From: Lishizhenia tianjinensis
GTDB lineage: Bacteria > Bacteroidota > Bacteroidia > Flavobacteriales_D > Crocinitomicaceae
Assembly (NCBI GenBank): GCA_945902115.1
Contig: CAMDLY010000015.1
Span: 1-50,052 of the forward strand
Direction of reading: 5' to 3'
DNA: 50,052 nt
The position numbers and the translations under genes were made by a program. How positions within the stretch are numbered: position 1 is the stretch's first letter; every line of letters begins with the position of its first letter. The notes beneath the pieces were generated by a model. It saw only the letters and a list, made by a program, of their open reading frames with translations. It had not been told where the DNA came from and ran no database searches. Shown here piece by piece: positions 25,955 through 36,089 of the stretch.

Positions 25955-27826
25955 ATGTTAGCTCAATACGATATAATTGTTGTGGGTGCTGGTCACGCCG
26001 GTTGTGAGGCCGCTAACGCTGCTGCCTTAATGGGTAGCCGGGTATTACTCGTTACTATGAACATGAATACAATTGCTCAAATGAGCTGTAATCCCGCAAT
26101 GGGAGGTGTAGCAAAAGGACAAATTGTTAGAGAAATTGATGCTTTAGGTGGTGGATCAGGAATTGTTAGTGATAAAAGTGCGATTCAATTTAGAATGCTT
26201 AACCTTTCTAAGGGACCCGCTATGTGGTCGCCCAGAACACAAAATGATAGAATGTTGTTTGCCTCCGAGTGGAGGTTTTTGTTAGAAAATAATCCTTTAG
26301 TTGATTTTTGGCAAGACTCGTGTACGGGTCTTGTTGTAGAAAACAATAAAGTTGTGGCGGTAAAAACAGCACTTGGTATTACAATATACGGAAAAGCGGT
26401 TGTTCTAACGAACGGCACATTTTTAAACGGAGTAATACATCTCGGCGAAAAACAGTTTGGGGGCGGCAGAGCTGCCGAAAAAGCTTCCACGGGGGTAACA
26501 GAAGAACTACAAGGTCTAGGTTTTGAATCAGGGAGGATGAAAACAGGAACCCCTCCTAGAGTAGATGGAAGATCACTAGACTATAGTAAGATGGAAGAGC
26601 AGAAGGGTGATGAAAAACCTTCAAAATTCAGCTTCACAGACACAAAAGCTTTAGTAAAGCAACTGCCTTGTCACATTACCTACACCAACCCGGAAGCTCA
26701 CGATATACTACGCACTGGTTTTGATAGGTCTCCCATGTTTAATGGTGCAATAAAAAGTACGGGGCCAAGATATTGTCCTAGTATTGAAGATAAAATAAAT
26801 CGTTTTTCAGAAAGGGATAGGCACCAAATATTTGTAGAGCCCGAAGGCTGGAATACGGTTGAAATATATGTGAATGGATTCAGCACATCTTTACCTGAAG
26901 AAGTGCAATTAGATGCAATGAAAAAAATACCGGGTTTTGAGCATGCCAAAATGTTTCGGCCGGGATATGCGATAGAATACGATTATTTCCCCCCAACGCA
27001 ACTTCATCACACATTGGAAACAAAGTTGGTCGAAAACTTGTATTTCGCAGGTCAAATTAACGGAACGACCGGGTATGAAGAAGCAGCATGTCAAGGATTG
27101 ATGGCCGGAATTAATGCCCATTTAAAATGTAATGAAAAAGAACCCTTAGTGTTGTCAAGGAATGAGGCATATATTGGCGTGTTAATAGATGATTTGATTA
27201 CAAAGGGCACTAAAGAGCCCTATAGAATGTTCACAAGTAGAGCGGAATTCAGAATTCTTTTAAGACAAGATAACGCAGATATAAGACTTACACCAATCGC
27301 CCATTCTTTGGGTCTAAAAGACCATTCAGCAATGGAGAAACTGAATCTCAAAAAACAAGGCGTTTCAGAAATACATTCGGTTTTAAAGAAAATTGGTGTC
27401 ACCCCGGAAAAATTAAATCCAATGCTTACTCAGAAAGACTCTTCTCCAGTGAGTCAGCAAGTGAAGCTAGCAAGCATTCTTGCCCGTCCGAATATTAACA
27501 TGCTTGACATCGTCCCGTTATCAATAGAATTAGAAGAAAAACATACGTTTTGGTCTGAAATAAACCAAGATATCCCTGAACAAGCAGAAATACAGCTTAA
27601 ATATGAGGGATACATTGAACGCGAAGAGGAACACGCCTCTAAGATGTTGAGGCTTGAGGGCGTGAAAATACCCAAACACATTGATTACCAATTAATTAAA
27701 AGCCTTAGTTTAGAGTCTGTAGAAAAATTAAATAATATTCAGCCCACAACTATAGGCCATGCCTCAAGAATTTCAGGTGTATCACCAAGCGATATTTCTG
27801 TCTTACTCGTACACTTGGGTAGGTGA
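25955..27826 (+). CDS. mnmG: tRNA uridine-5-carboxymethylaminomethyl modification enzyme MnmG (GidA)
   Basis: FAD-dependent subunit that, with MnmE, installs the cmnm5 group on wobble U34 of several tRNAs. The 623-residue protein has the dinucleotide-binding [10 protein letters not shown] (residues 11-20), the [22 protein letters not shown] signature (read [12 protein letters not shown]), the LKTGTPPR-like [13 protein letters not shown] with the Cys-containing substrate loops, [10 protein letters not shown], the [13 protein letters not shown] second signature and MFTSRAEFR. The helical C-terminal MnmE/tRNA-binding region ends [17 protein letters not shown]. mnmE is not in the window. The gene often lies near the origin in bacteria, which agrees with the parS pair directly upstream. 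Confidence 0.97.
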   Translation: MLAQYDIIVVGAGHAGCEAANAAALMGSRVLLVTMNMNTIAQMSCNPAMGGVAKGQIVREIDALGGGSGIVSDKSAIQFRMLNLSKGPAMWSPRTQNDRMLFASEWRFLLENNPLVDFWQDSCTGLVVENNKVVAVKTALGITIYGKAVVLTNGTFLNGVIHLGEKQFGGGRAAEKASTGVTEELQGLGFESGRMKTGTPPRVDGRSLDYSKMEEQKGDEKPSKFSFTDTKALVKQLPCHITYTNPEAHDILRTGFDRSPMFNGAIKSTGPRYCPSIEDKINRFSERDRHQIFVEPEGWNTVEIYVNGFSTSLPEEVQLDAMKKIPGFEHAKMFRPGYAIEYDYFPPTQLHHTLETKLVENLYFAGQINGTTGYEEAACQGLMAGINAHLKCNEKEPLVLSRNEAYIGVLIDDLITKGTKEPYRMFTSRAEFRILLRQDNADIRLTPIAHSLGLKDHSAMEKLNLKKQGVSEIHSVLKKIGVTPEKLNPMLTQKDSSPVSQQVKLASILARPNINMLDIVPLSIELEEKHTFWSEINQDIPEQAEIQLKYEGYIEREEEHASKMLRLEGVKIPKHIDYQLIKSLSLESVEKLNNIQPTTIGHASRISGVSPSDISVLLVHLGR

Positions 27827-27845
27827 AAAACACTATCTTTAAATC

Positions 27846-28799
27846 GTGTCAGTTAAAAAGGTTTATTTTATTGATACGGTTCATCCCGTCTTATCTGAAC
27901 GACTGTCAGAGAGCGGCTTTAGTTGTGTGGATGTGTCAAAGGAAAAAGCAGAAGATTTACCAGCTATATTAGTTGATGCTTTCGGCCTCGTTATCCGCTC
28001 TAAAATTTCATTAAGTAAAGAAGTATTATCGCATTGCAAGAGTTTAACATTTATAGCCCGATCAGGCTCGGGACTTGAAAACATTGATATAAATTTCTGT
28101 AAAGAAAAGGGCATTAGCTGCTACAATTCTCCTGAAGGAAATAGAAATGCTGTTGCGGAACACGCTCTTGGCATGCTTCTTTCTCTCTTAAATAAGATAC
28201 ACATATCCGATTTACAAATAAGAAATGGTATTTGGCAACGAGAACAGAATAGAGGCGAAGAATTAGATGGTAAAACAGTAGGCATTATTGGTTATGGAAA
28301 CAATGGTTCCGCTTTCGCAAAAAAACTTAAAGGTTTTGATGTTAAGGTAATGGCTTATGACAAGTATAAAAGCGGATTTGGCGACCACTTTGTTCACGAA
28401 TGTACGCTATCAGCCCTTCAAGAGCAAGCAGACGTTATTTCCTTTCACGTGCCATTGACCAAAGAAACAAAATACATATTCAATGAAACATTCATAGAAA
28501 ACATGAAAAACCCTTTCATTTTAATGAATTTAGCAAGGGGAAAGGTTGTTCAAACAACAGATTTAGTAAGTGGTTTAAAAAATGATAAAATAAGAGGGGC
28601 TTGTTTAGACGTTCATGAGTTCGAAAAAAAGAGTTTTGAATCTTTTTTCGAACAACATATGCCAGAGGAATTTTCGTTTTTAACCCAATCAGAAAGAGTT
28701 ATTCTTACGCCACATATTGCAGGTTGGACAAAAGAAAGTTATTATAAGTTAAGTAATGCGTTAGCCGATAAAATTTTAGAATATCACTCCCCCCAATGA
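27846..28799 (+). CDS. D-isomer 2-hydroxyacid dehydrogenase (phosphoglycerate dehydrogenase-like)
   Basis: NAD-dependent dehydrogenase of 317 residues. The Rossmann motif is GIIGYGNNGSAFAKKL (GxGxxG at 149-154), the catalytic arginine is Arg231 in NLARGKVVQ, the glutamate Glu258 in DVHEFEK, and the acid-base histidine His290 in TPHIAGW. Substrate-binding ARSGSGLENID is conserved. It lacks an ACT domain, so it resembles the short SerA forms; a glyoxylate or other hydroxyacid activity is possible. The start is GTG at 27846, 19 bases after mnmG; TATCTTTA (27834-27841) is one mismatch from the -7 consensus. Its 3' end overlaps the convergent S4-protein gene by 16 bases. Confidence 0.88.
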   Translation: MSVKKVYFIDTVHPVLSERLSESGFSCVDVSKEKAEDLPAILVDAFGLVIRSKISLSKEVLSHCKSLTFIARSGSGLENIDINFCKEKGISCYNSPEGNRNAVAEHALGMLLSLLNKIHISDLQIRNGIWQREQNRGEELDGKTVGIIGYGNNGSAFAKKLKGFDVKVMAYDKYKSGFGDHFVHECTLSALQEQADVISFHVPLTKETKYIFNETFIENMKNPFILMNLARGKVVQTTDLVSGLKNDKIRGACLDVHEFEKKSFESFFEQHMPEEFSFLTQSERVILTPHIAGWTKESYYKLSNALADKILEYHSPQ

Positions 28800-29161
28800 T
28801 CTAGAAATTCATCAAGCGATCTACGGTCTTTTTTGGTGGGTTTACCATCAGAGTCTTTGTAATGTTTTTGAGCCTCAATATAGGACTTATATTTTTTAAT
28901 TTCTTCTTCACTCGTTATATCTGTAATGTATTCACAAACTAAGGTTGCGGACAAACGCTTATCTATAAGTTTACACACCGTGTAGGAGAAAATAGCGTTG
29001 TTTTTGTAAACGTAAATGGTGTCACCAATACTTATTTCTTTGGCGGGTTTTACATCTTGTTTGTTGATTCTAATCTTGTGCTTAGTTATGAGGTCTGCTG
29101 CGGTAGACCGTGTTTTAGCTAGTCGGACACACCAAATAAACTTGTCAACCCGCAATTTCAT
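28784..29161 (-). CDS. S4-domain RNA-binding protein (Hsp15-like)
   Basis: Protein of 125 residues with an N-terminal S4 domain (about 3-60): MKLRVDKFIWCVRLAKTRSTAADLITKHKIRINKQDVKPA (read RVDKFIWCVRLAKTRS and INKQDVKPAKEI). The remainder is charged, with a KDSDGKPTKKDRRSLDEF tail, as in Hsp15/HslR, which binds the free 50S subunit carrying stalled peptidyl-tRNA. The specific role is inferred. It is the third gene of a reverse group with the desaturase and the MmcQ/YjbR protein, overlapping the latter by 17 bases, and overlaps the convergent dehydrogenase gene by 16. Confidence 0.85.
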   Translation of the reverse strand: MKLRVDKFIWCVRLAKTRSTAADLITKHKIRINKQDVKPAKEISIGDTIYVYKNNAIFSYTVCKLIDKRLSATLVCEYITDITSEEEIKKYKSYIEAQKHYKDSDGKPTKKDRRSLDEFLDHWGE

Positions 29162-29495
29162 TTTGTGTTTTCTTATTCAGTTTAGAAAAAACCAAGGCAT
29201 AGGATTGCTGAATTAAGTCATATAAATTTTTATCTGAAACATCTTGGTTAAGCATAATAGTGACCCAATGTTTTTTATTCATATGATAACCAGGACGCAC
29301 CGCTTGATATTTTTCTGTAAGCTCTACAATTTCTTCCGCAGGGTGTTTTATGTTGATAGAAATAAAGTTATTTAAACTACACAAACAAAAGATTTTTCCA
29401 CCAACTTTAAAAACGAGGGTGTATTCATCAAAAGGCATGGTTGTTTCTGCGGAAGGAAGAGTTAAACAAAAACCGATTAAATCTTCTAGATGCAT
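29145..29495 (-). CDS. MmcQ/YjbR family DNA-binding protein
   Basis: Small soluble protein of 116 residues of the MmcQ/YjbR (CyaY-like fold) family. Typical features are the LPSAETTMPFDEYTLVFKVGGKIF opening (read MPFDEYTLVFKVGGK), the central INIKHPAEEIVELTEKY, PGYHMNKKHWVTIML, and the final helix LIQQSYALVFSKL. Members bind DNA or carry no known role; function is not assigned. It lies 3 bases after the desaturase stop and overlaps the S4-protein gene by 17 bases, so the three are one transcript from the promoter upstream of the desaturase. Confidence 0.85.
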   Translation of the reverse strand: MHLEDLIGFCLTLPSAETTMPFDEYTLVFKVGGKIFCLCSLNNFISINIKHPAEEIVELTEKYQAVRPGYHMNKKHWVTIMLNQDVSDKNLYDLIQQSYALVFSKLNKKTQNEIAG

Positions 29496-29498
29496 GTT

Positions 29499-30602
29499 CT
29501 AAGCCACGACGACATCTTGATTTCCTAGCCTGTAAAGAAGCCTAGTGTGATCAGCAAGAGCGCCATAAAAAGTCTTGTAGGAATGATAGGGTAAACGGAA
29601 CTCTAAGGCGGTTTCCTCAACAATTTTCGCAATCTTTCGGTAGTGAATGTGACAAATATTCGGAAATAAATGATGTTCAATTTGATAATTTAATCCCCCT
29701 ACATACCAAGAAAAAAAACGTGCTTTAGGAGCAAAGTTAGCCGTATTGATTAATTGGTTAACAGCCCAGTCTGCATCAATATTCCCTGAATCATCGGGAA
29801 CAGGAAAATTAGAAGATGGAACCACATGAGCTGGTTGAAAAATCATAGACAATACAAGCCCGGATATAAAATTCATAATCAGAAATCCGAGTATAGAAAT
29901 ATACCAATATGTAGGGCTAAATATTACCGGTAAAATTATAAATAGCGTAGCATAAATTATTTTGAAGATGATGATTTTTGTCATGTGCGTGGAAAGTGTT
30001 ATTCCTTGGGACTTAAGAAGATCCTTCTTGTGATAACGAATGGCTTGATTAAAATCTTTAGTCACAAACCACATTAAAGTCATTAGGCCATAAAGAAACC
30101 AAGCATATAGATGCTGATACCGATGAATGGGGTATCTTTTTGCATGTGGAGAAAATCGTAATAAAAAAGAAGGAGGAGAGATGTCTTCGTCTACTTCATC
30201 TACATTCGTGTAGGTGTGGTGAATAACATTGTGTTGTATTCTCCAATTAACATCGCTTCCACCAAGAATCACCAAAACATGACCAACAATATTGTTTACG
30301 GTTTGGTTTTTAGAATATGTTCCATGGTTGGCGTCATGCATTACAGACAAACCCACACCAGCCATTCCAAATCCCATTATTACCCATAACCCGACGTAGG
30401 CCCAAGTACTAGAGAAATCCATAAATAACAAACAAAGTGGAACCAAATAAACCGCAAGTAAGACAATGGTTTTAAAAATCATCGCAGTATTTGCATGCTT
30501 TGATATTTTTTTTGTTTTAAAGTAATTGTTTACTCGTTGCTTTAGAACGGAATAAAATTCTTCATTATGATTTGAAGCGAAAGTAATAGTTTTAAATTGC
30601 AT
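29499..30602 (-). CDS. Membrane fatty acid (acyl-lipid or acyl-CoA) desaturase
   Basis: Di-iron membrane enzyme that inserts a double bond into a fatty acyl chain. The three histidine boxes are present in the 367-residue protein: HDANH (89-93), HNVIHH (124-129) and QIEHH (307-311). The QxxHH third box is typical of front-end (delta-6/linoleoyl-type) desaturases. Four or more membrane helices (about 43-62, 68-88, 165-182, 210-252). No cytochrome b5 domain. It begins the reverse group with the MmcQ/YjbR and S4 genes. TAATTTTG on the reverse strand (30614-30607) ends only 4 bases before its ATG, so the mRNA is probably leaderless. Regioselectivity cannot be told. Confidence 0.92.
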   Translation of the reverse strand: MQFKTITFASNHNEEFYSVLKQRVNNYFKTKKISKHANTAMIFKTIVLLAVYLVPLCLLFMDFSSTWAYVGLWVIMGFGMAGVGLSVMHDANHGTYSKNQTVNNIVGHVLVILGGSDVNWRIQHNVIHHTYTNVDEVDEDISPPSFLLRFSPHAKRYPIHRYQHLYAWFLYGLMTLMWFVTKDFNQAIRYHKKDLLKSQGITLSTHMTKIIIFKIIYATLFIILPVIFSPTYWYISILGFLIMNFISGLVLSMIFQPAHVVPSSNFPVPDDSGNIDADWAVNQLINTANFAPKARFFSWYVGGLNYQIEHHLFPNICHIHYRKIAKIVEETALEFRLPYHSYKTFYGALADHTRLLYRLGNQDVVVA

Positions 30603-30606
30603 GGCA

Positions 30607-30614
30607 CAAAATTA
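30607..30614 (-). promoter_or_regulatory. Promoter -7 element of the desaturase operon (TAATTTTG)
   Basis: Exact TAnnTTTG match on the reverse strand, only 4 bases (TGCC) before the ATG, which places the expected transcript start at the start codon. Confidence 0.55.
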
Positions 30615-30642
30615 CATAAATTAATCTGCATTCCTTATAATA

Positions 30643-32490
30643 TCAAGAAAAAATCCCCTGCAAAGCACAAAACCCATAATAAGCACCTTTAGCTTTAAAC
30701 AAGGCCTCGTGCGTACCTTGCTCTATTACAGACCCTTTAGATAAAACCACGATGTGATCTGCGTTCCGAATGGTGCTCAATCTGTGGGCCACAATAATTG
30801 TTGTTCTGTTCTGCATCAATTTATCTAAGGCCTCTTGAACCAATTTTTCCGACTCTGTGTCGAGGGCTGACGTAGCTTCATCTAAAATTAAAATTTCTGG
30901 ATTCTTATATAGGGCACGAGCAATGCAAAGGCGCTGCCTCTGTCCACCGGATAACTTATTCCCTCTTTCCCCGATATTTGTCTCGTAGCCATTTTCAAGG
31001 TCCAAGATAAACCCGTTTGCGTTTGCTGTTTTAGCAGATTCTGTTGCTTTTTCGAGCGAAGGGGACTCGTCGCCAAAGGCAATATTTTCAAGAACAGAAC
31101 CATTGAAAAGAATTGAGTCTTGGGAAACGATTCCAATTTTACCTCTCAAATCAAAGACCTTAAAGTCTTTTATGTTTTTACCATCAATAATAATTTCTCC
31201 CTCAACAACATCATAGAATCGAGGTAATAAATCAGTTAAAGTTGATTTCCCGCTACCCGACTCCCCGACTAAAGCAATCGTTGACCCCTTTGGAATAGTC
31301 AGAGAAATATTTTTAACGACCAACTCTTCCCCGTATTTAAAGCAAACATTTTTATACTCAATGGAGTGGACAAAATCGTTAAAAGACGTGGGCTTTTCAG
31401 GATCAATAATTTGGTCTTTTATGTTTAAGATTTCATTCACTCGGTCCAAGCTCACCCTAGCCTTTTGTAATACCGCAATTTGGTTTGCAATAGATTGTAT
31501 AGGCCTTAACAATTGGGAAAAAACAATAATGAACGTAATAAACAATTCTCCTGTTAATCCCCCACTAGAGGAAGAACCCTCTATAATCAAATTACCCCCA
31601 AACCACACTAAACACATCATAACGCCGGCCCCTAGAGTCTCACTGATAAGGGGAGAGACGTCTTTTTTTCTAAATGTTTTCGTAACTAGCTTTTGGTGTT
31701 TAAGATTTATCTTTTGAAATTGATTATTTATAAATGTCGCGGCATTAAAAGCCTTGATAATTCTCACACCGTTTAAGCTTTCATCCATAATTGAGTACAA
31801 CAACCCGAGTTGTTCTTGGCTGTTACGAACGGTTTTTTTGAGGCTTTTACCAATTCGGGAAACAACATAGGCCGTAATAGGCAATAAACAGAAGGAAACA
31901 AGGGTAAGCCATGGACTTATGTAAAACAAAGACAAAACATGAATTACAATTGCAATGGGGTCCCTGAACACTAATTCTAAAAAACCGACCACCCCGTTTT
32001 CTATTTCACCCACATCACTGTTCAGCCGCGCCATAAGATCTCCTTTTCTTTCCTGCGAATGAAAGGACAATGGAAGCGCTATAGATTTTTTAAAAAGGTC
32101 ATTTCTAACATCACGCACCACGGCCATGCGGAGTTCAGATTGATACCAAACGGCTAAGTAACGAGATGCGTTTTTAAGAAAAAAAGCGATGAATACACTC
32201 ACGCAGACAAATAGCAAGGCTTGTTTAGGATCACGGGAAACTAGTTCGTGCATGTAATAGTTGTAAGAATCCACAACGAATCCTCCAATCTCCGAAAAAT
32301 TTCCAGAGTAACTAGGTTTTTTAATGGCGACTTTAAAGTCATTTACCCTAAAAATCAATTGCAAGAAAGGAATAAAAAGAACTAAGGATAAAAGGTTGAA
32401 GATGGTAAACAATAAATTACCCAAAATGGTAACTAAGGCTAATCGCCTATATTTAAATGCATGTTTATAAATGTCTTTCCATGAAGTCAT
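30643..32490 (-). CDS. ABC exporter, MsbA-like (membrane domain fused to ATPase)
   Basis: Half-transporter of 615 residues. A six-helix type I exporter domain (about 1-340, with the coupling-loop stretch RNDLFKKSIALPLSFHSQERKGDLMARL, read LPLSFHSQERKGDLMARL) is followed by the ATPase: Walker A GESGSGKST (about 409-417), signature LSGGQRQR (about 513), Walker B ILILDEATSALD (about 533) and the H-loop VAHRLSTI. Close to MsbA lipid flippases; the cargo is not certain. The reading starts at ATG 32490: the TTG six bases earlier lies inside the promoter. A -7 box (TATATTTG) sits 3 bases before the ATG, a leaderless arrangement. It is divergent from rbfA. Confidence 0.9.
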   Translation of the reverse strand: MTSWKDIYKHAFKYRRLALVTILGNLLFTIFNLLSLVLFIPFLQLIFRVNDFKVAIKKPSYSGNFSEIGGFVVDSYNYYMHELVSRDPKQALLFVCVSVFIAFFLKNASRYLAVWYQSELRMAVVRDVRNDLFKKSIALPLSFHSQERKGDLMARLNSDVGEIENGVVGFLELVFRDPIAIVIHVLSLFYISPWLTLVSFCLLPITAYVVSRIGKSLKKTVRNSQEQLGLLYSIMDESLNGVRIIKAFNAATFINNQFQKINLKHQKLVTKTFRKKDVSPLISETLGAGVMMCLVWFGGNLIIEGSSSSGGLTGELFITFIIVFSQLLRPIQSIANQIAVLQKARVSLDRVNEILNIKDQIIDPEKPTSFNDFVHSIEYKNVCFKYGEELVVKNISLTIPKGSTIALVGESGSGKSTLTDLLPRFYDVVEGEIIIDGKNIKDFKVFDLRGKIGIVSQDSILFNGSVLENIAFGDESPSLEKATESAKTANANGFILDLENGYETNIGERGNKLSGGQRQRLCIARALYKNPEILILDEATSALDTESEKLVQEALDKLMQNRTTIIVAHRLSTIRNADHIVVLSKGSVIEQGTHEALFKAKGAYYGFCALQGIFS

Positions 32491-32493
32491 GGG

Positions 32494-32501
32494 CAAATAT
32501 A
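32494..32501 (-). promoter_or_regulatory. Promoter -7 element of the ABC exporter gene (TATATTTG)
   Basis: Exact TAnnTTTG match, 3 bases before the ATG at 32490. Divergent from the rbfA promoter, which starts 45 bases away. Confidence 0.6.
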
Positions 32502-32545
32502 CGCTAAAGAGGCTTCTTTTTTAAGCAACAATCTATCAGATTTAC

Positions 32546-32553
32546 TACCTTTG
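32546..32553 (+). promoter_or_regulatory. Promoter -7 element of rbfA (TACCTTTG)
   Basis: Exact TAnnTTTG match, 6 bases before the ATG at 32560, giving at most a few leader bases. Confidence 0.6.
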
Positions 32554-32559
32554 AGTTAT

Positions 32560-32898
32560 ATGTCAACAATTCGTCAACAAAAGATAGAATCAGCAATACG
32601 ATTGGAATTAGCTAACTTTTTCTTGCGGAGCGGCAGAGAAATATGTTTAGGCAGCATGGTAACCGTCACGAATGTGAGGATTACCTCTGACCTATCTTTA
32701 GCCCGTTGTTATTTAAGTATTTACAACACAAACGATAGTAAAGCAGTGCTTGAAAGCGTCAATATTAACAAAGGAAAAATAAAGTCAGAAGTTGCTAGTC
32801 GGCTTAAAAACATGCGTAAAACACCTGCTCTTAATTTTTTCATCGACGATTCATTAGACTATGCCATGAAGATCGACGAATTATTGAAAAAAAAATAA
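32560..32898 (+). CDS. rbfA: Ribosome-binding factor A
   Basis: Small KH-like protein of 112 residues that binds the 30S subunit late in assembly and helps 16S rRNA processing. The standard opening STIRQQKIESAIRLELANFF, the VTVTNVRITSDLSLARCYLSIY core (read VRITSDLSLARCYLS) and the closing DDSLDYAMKIDELLKK fit the family. I take the ATG at 32560; the TTG at 32551 lies in the promoter box. The next gene, a LolC/FtsX-type permease, follows in the same frame, separated only by the TAA stop and a proline codon. Confidence 0.93.
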   Translation: MSTIRQQKIESAIRLELANFFLRSGREICLGSMVTVTNVRITSDLSLARCYLSIYNTNDSKAVLESVNINKGKIKSEVASRLKNMRKTPALNFFIDDSLDYAMKIDELLKKK

Positions 32899-32901
32899 CC
32901 C

Positions 32902-34113
32902 ATCAAGATACCTTATTACATAGCAAAACGTTATTTTTTTTCAAAAAAAGATAGCAATATTGTTGCTGTCCTGACCAGAATCTCATGGATAGGCATGGCG
33001 GTTGTTTGTGCAGCATTGGTTATTTTATTATCTGCCTTCAATGGAATAGAGTCTGTAATACAGGAGATGTACGGTAAATTTGATACCGAAATTACTGTAA
33101 AACACAGCTCTCGAAAAACATTTTTACCATCTGAAATAGATGAATCCCATTTACAAAATGATAAAGTACTCAACTACGCTAAAGGAGTGGAAGAATTAGT
33201 GGTTCTTCAAAATGATACCAAATGGACTAACGCAAAGATAATGGGCGTTGAGCCAGGTTTTCTAAACATGGTGGATTATCCCAATAACACCCTTTTGGAA
33301 GAACCAATCTGTAAAAAAGATATTGCTTGTTTATTTAATCTCCTCAAATCGCAGGAGGTCTTCCTCGCGCCAGGATTAGTAGATAAATTGGAAATTAGAC
33401 CCAATCAAACAGAATTCTCAATTTTAGCGGGAAAGAGAGAAATGAAAATCCGGCAAGGTCAGGATATGTTCAAAAAAACAAGAGTGCAGTGTGCAAGTGT
33501 CTTTAATTACAATAGAGAAGTGAATGAAGAGGTGGTGATTTGGTCGCTTGAGCGAGCACAAGAACTATTAGGCTATCAAAACGAGATCACGCACATTTAT
33601 ATATCGCTTAAAGAAGGGGTAGATCAGGAGGTGTTTAAACAAGAACTGCAAAAAAAATTAGGAAATAATTTTAGGGTCAGAACCAATCTAGAGAAAAATG
33701 AGATGATATACAAAACCAGTAAGTCAGAGCGATTAATGGTTCTCATCATTTTAGTATTTGTATTCGTGTTTGCAGCAATTAACCTAATTGCATCCTTAAC
33801 AATCCAGTACATAGAGAAACAAAAAGATATCTTGTCTTTATCAGCCGTTGGCTTGACAAAAGTTCAAATTCAAAGGATTTTTATATCTAATGGAGTGTTC
33901 ATTTGTTTAGCAGGTTTGTTTTTCGGTTTGTTTTTGGGTTATGGTGTTTGTTTTATACAAATATGGACAGGAATGATTACTATGGGTGCTGTAAATGAAG
34001 GCTTCCCCGTGGTGTTTAAACTGATGGATTTCATTTTTATTATATCTATGGTTCTTGGATTAGGATTCTTGTTTTCTTGGTTGACCATAAAATCTCTTTC
34101 TAGAGCGCTTTAA
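32902..34113 (+). CDS. LolC/FtsX-type ABC transporter permease, apparent ATC start
   Basis: Inner-membrane permease of the MacB/LolCE/FtsX type, about 403 residues. A first transmembrane helix (WIGMAVVCAALVILLSAFNG) is followed by a large periplasmic domain and three C-terminal helices (about 262-285, 312-335 and 360-380: MVLIILVFVFVFAAINLIAS; LAGLFFGLFLGYGVCF). It probably works in lipoprotein release with a LolD-like ATPase, which is absent here. The frame upstream of the first ATG (32995) is clearly coding: IPYYIAKRYFFSKKDSNI is the conserved family opening. No ATG, GTG or TTG exists between the rbfA stop (32898) and 32995. Reading from ATC at 32902 gives MKIPYYIAKRYFF, so I use that, as an inference. 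A sequence error or stop read-through from rbfA is also possible. Confidence 0.8.
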   Translation: MKIPYYIAKRYFFSKKDSNIVAVLTRISWIGMAVVCAALVILLSAFNGIESVIQEMYGKFDTEITVKHSSRKTFLPSEIDESHLQNDKVLNYAKGVEELVVLQNDTKWTNAKIMGVEPGFLNMVDYPNNTLLEEPICKKDIACLFNLLKSQEVFLAPGLVDKLEIRPNQTEFSILAGKREMKIRQGQDMFKKTRVQCASVFNYNREVNEEVVIWSLERAQELLGYQNEITHIYISLKEGVDQEVFKQELQKKLGNNFRVRTNLEKNEMIYKTSKSERLMVLIILVFVFVFAAINLIASLTIQYIEKQKDILSLSAVGLTKVQIQRIFISNGVFICLAGLFFGLFLGYGVCFIQIWTGMITMGAVNEGFPVVFKLMDFIFIISMVLGLGFLFSWLTIKSLSRAL

Positions 34114-34148
34114 ATGCTTTTTTTGAATAACTATTTATATAAAAGTTG

Positions 34149-34156
34149 TATATTTG
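34149..34156 (+). promoter_or_regulatory. Promoter -7 element of atpD (TATATTTG)
   Basis: Exact TAnnTTTG match, 21 bases before the atpD ATG at 34178. A TTTG at 34122-34125 is 23 bases upstream, a little far for the usual -33 element. Confidence 0.6.
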
Positions 34157-34168
34157 CGCCAAATTTAA

Positions 34169-35680
<1,512 letters not shown>

Positions 35681-35685
35681 GTCGA

Positions 35686-35958
35686 ATGAAAGTAGAAATA
35701 ATAACTCCAGAGTCTCGTGTTTTTTCCGGCGAAGCTGCCGCTGTTTCTTTACCTGGATCAGACGGTGTTTTTCAAGTTTTAAACAATCACTCGCCAATAA
35801 TTTCGTCTTTAAAAGAAGGCTTGGTGAAAATAGAAGCTACTGGAACCAGCGAAAACACCCACCCCTCAGTAAAAAATAATGGAACTTCTATTGAAGTATC
35901 TATTAAAGGGGGTGTTGCAGAGTTAATGAATAATAAGCTAATCGTATTAGCAGACTAA
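35686..35958 (+). CDS. atpC: F1Fo ATP synthase epsilon subunit
   Basis: Short epsilon subunit of 90 residues. It has the N-terminal beta-sandwich only (KVEIITPESRVFSGEAAAVSLPGSDGVFQVLNNHSPIISSLKEG; read ESRVFSGEAAAVSLPGSDG and LNNHSPIISSL), then GGVAELMNNKLIVLAD. The C-terminal two-helix regulatory arm found in about 135-residue forms is missing, which is common in Bacteroidota. Epsilon couples gamma rotation to catalysis and can inhibit ATP hydrolysis; without the arm that inhibition may be absent. Cotranscribed with atpD; ends before a strong terminator. Confidence 0.93.
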   Translation: MKVEIITPESRVFSGEAAAVSLPGSDGVFQVLNNHSPIISSLKEGLVKIEATGTSENTHPSVKNNGTSIEVSIKGGVAELMNNKLIVLAD

Positions 35959-35975
35959 ACGAAATAATCACAATG

Positions 35976-36009
35976 AAAAGGGATTGGGCACAAACTGATC
36001 CCTTTTTTT
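35976..36009 (+). terminator. Intrinsic terminator after atpC
   Basis: Stem AAAAGGGAT / ATCCCTTTT (35976-35984 and 35998-36006) with a 13-base loop, followed by T residues, 17 bases after the atpC stop. Confidence 0.85.
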
Positions 36010-36042
36010 GTGTTAAGACATGTTAACTAAGTATTTTAAGAA

Positions 36043-36074
36043 TTTGATAGTACAATATAGATTAAGTACCTTCG
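36043..36074 (+). promoter_or_regulatory. Promoter of the uppS-bamA group
   Basis: TTTG (36043-36046) is followed 20 bases later by TACCTTCG (36067-36074), the best complete -33/-7 pair in the window. It ends 15 bases before the uppS ATG at 36090. Confidence 0.65.
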
Positions 36075-36089
36075 TTACCACACCTTGAA

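Noticed and set aside
28440-28460. Third parS-like site in the dehydrogenase gene
   Set aside because: Only TTTCACGTG matches; the second half of the palindrome is missing.
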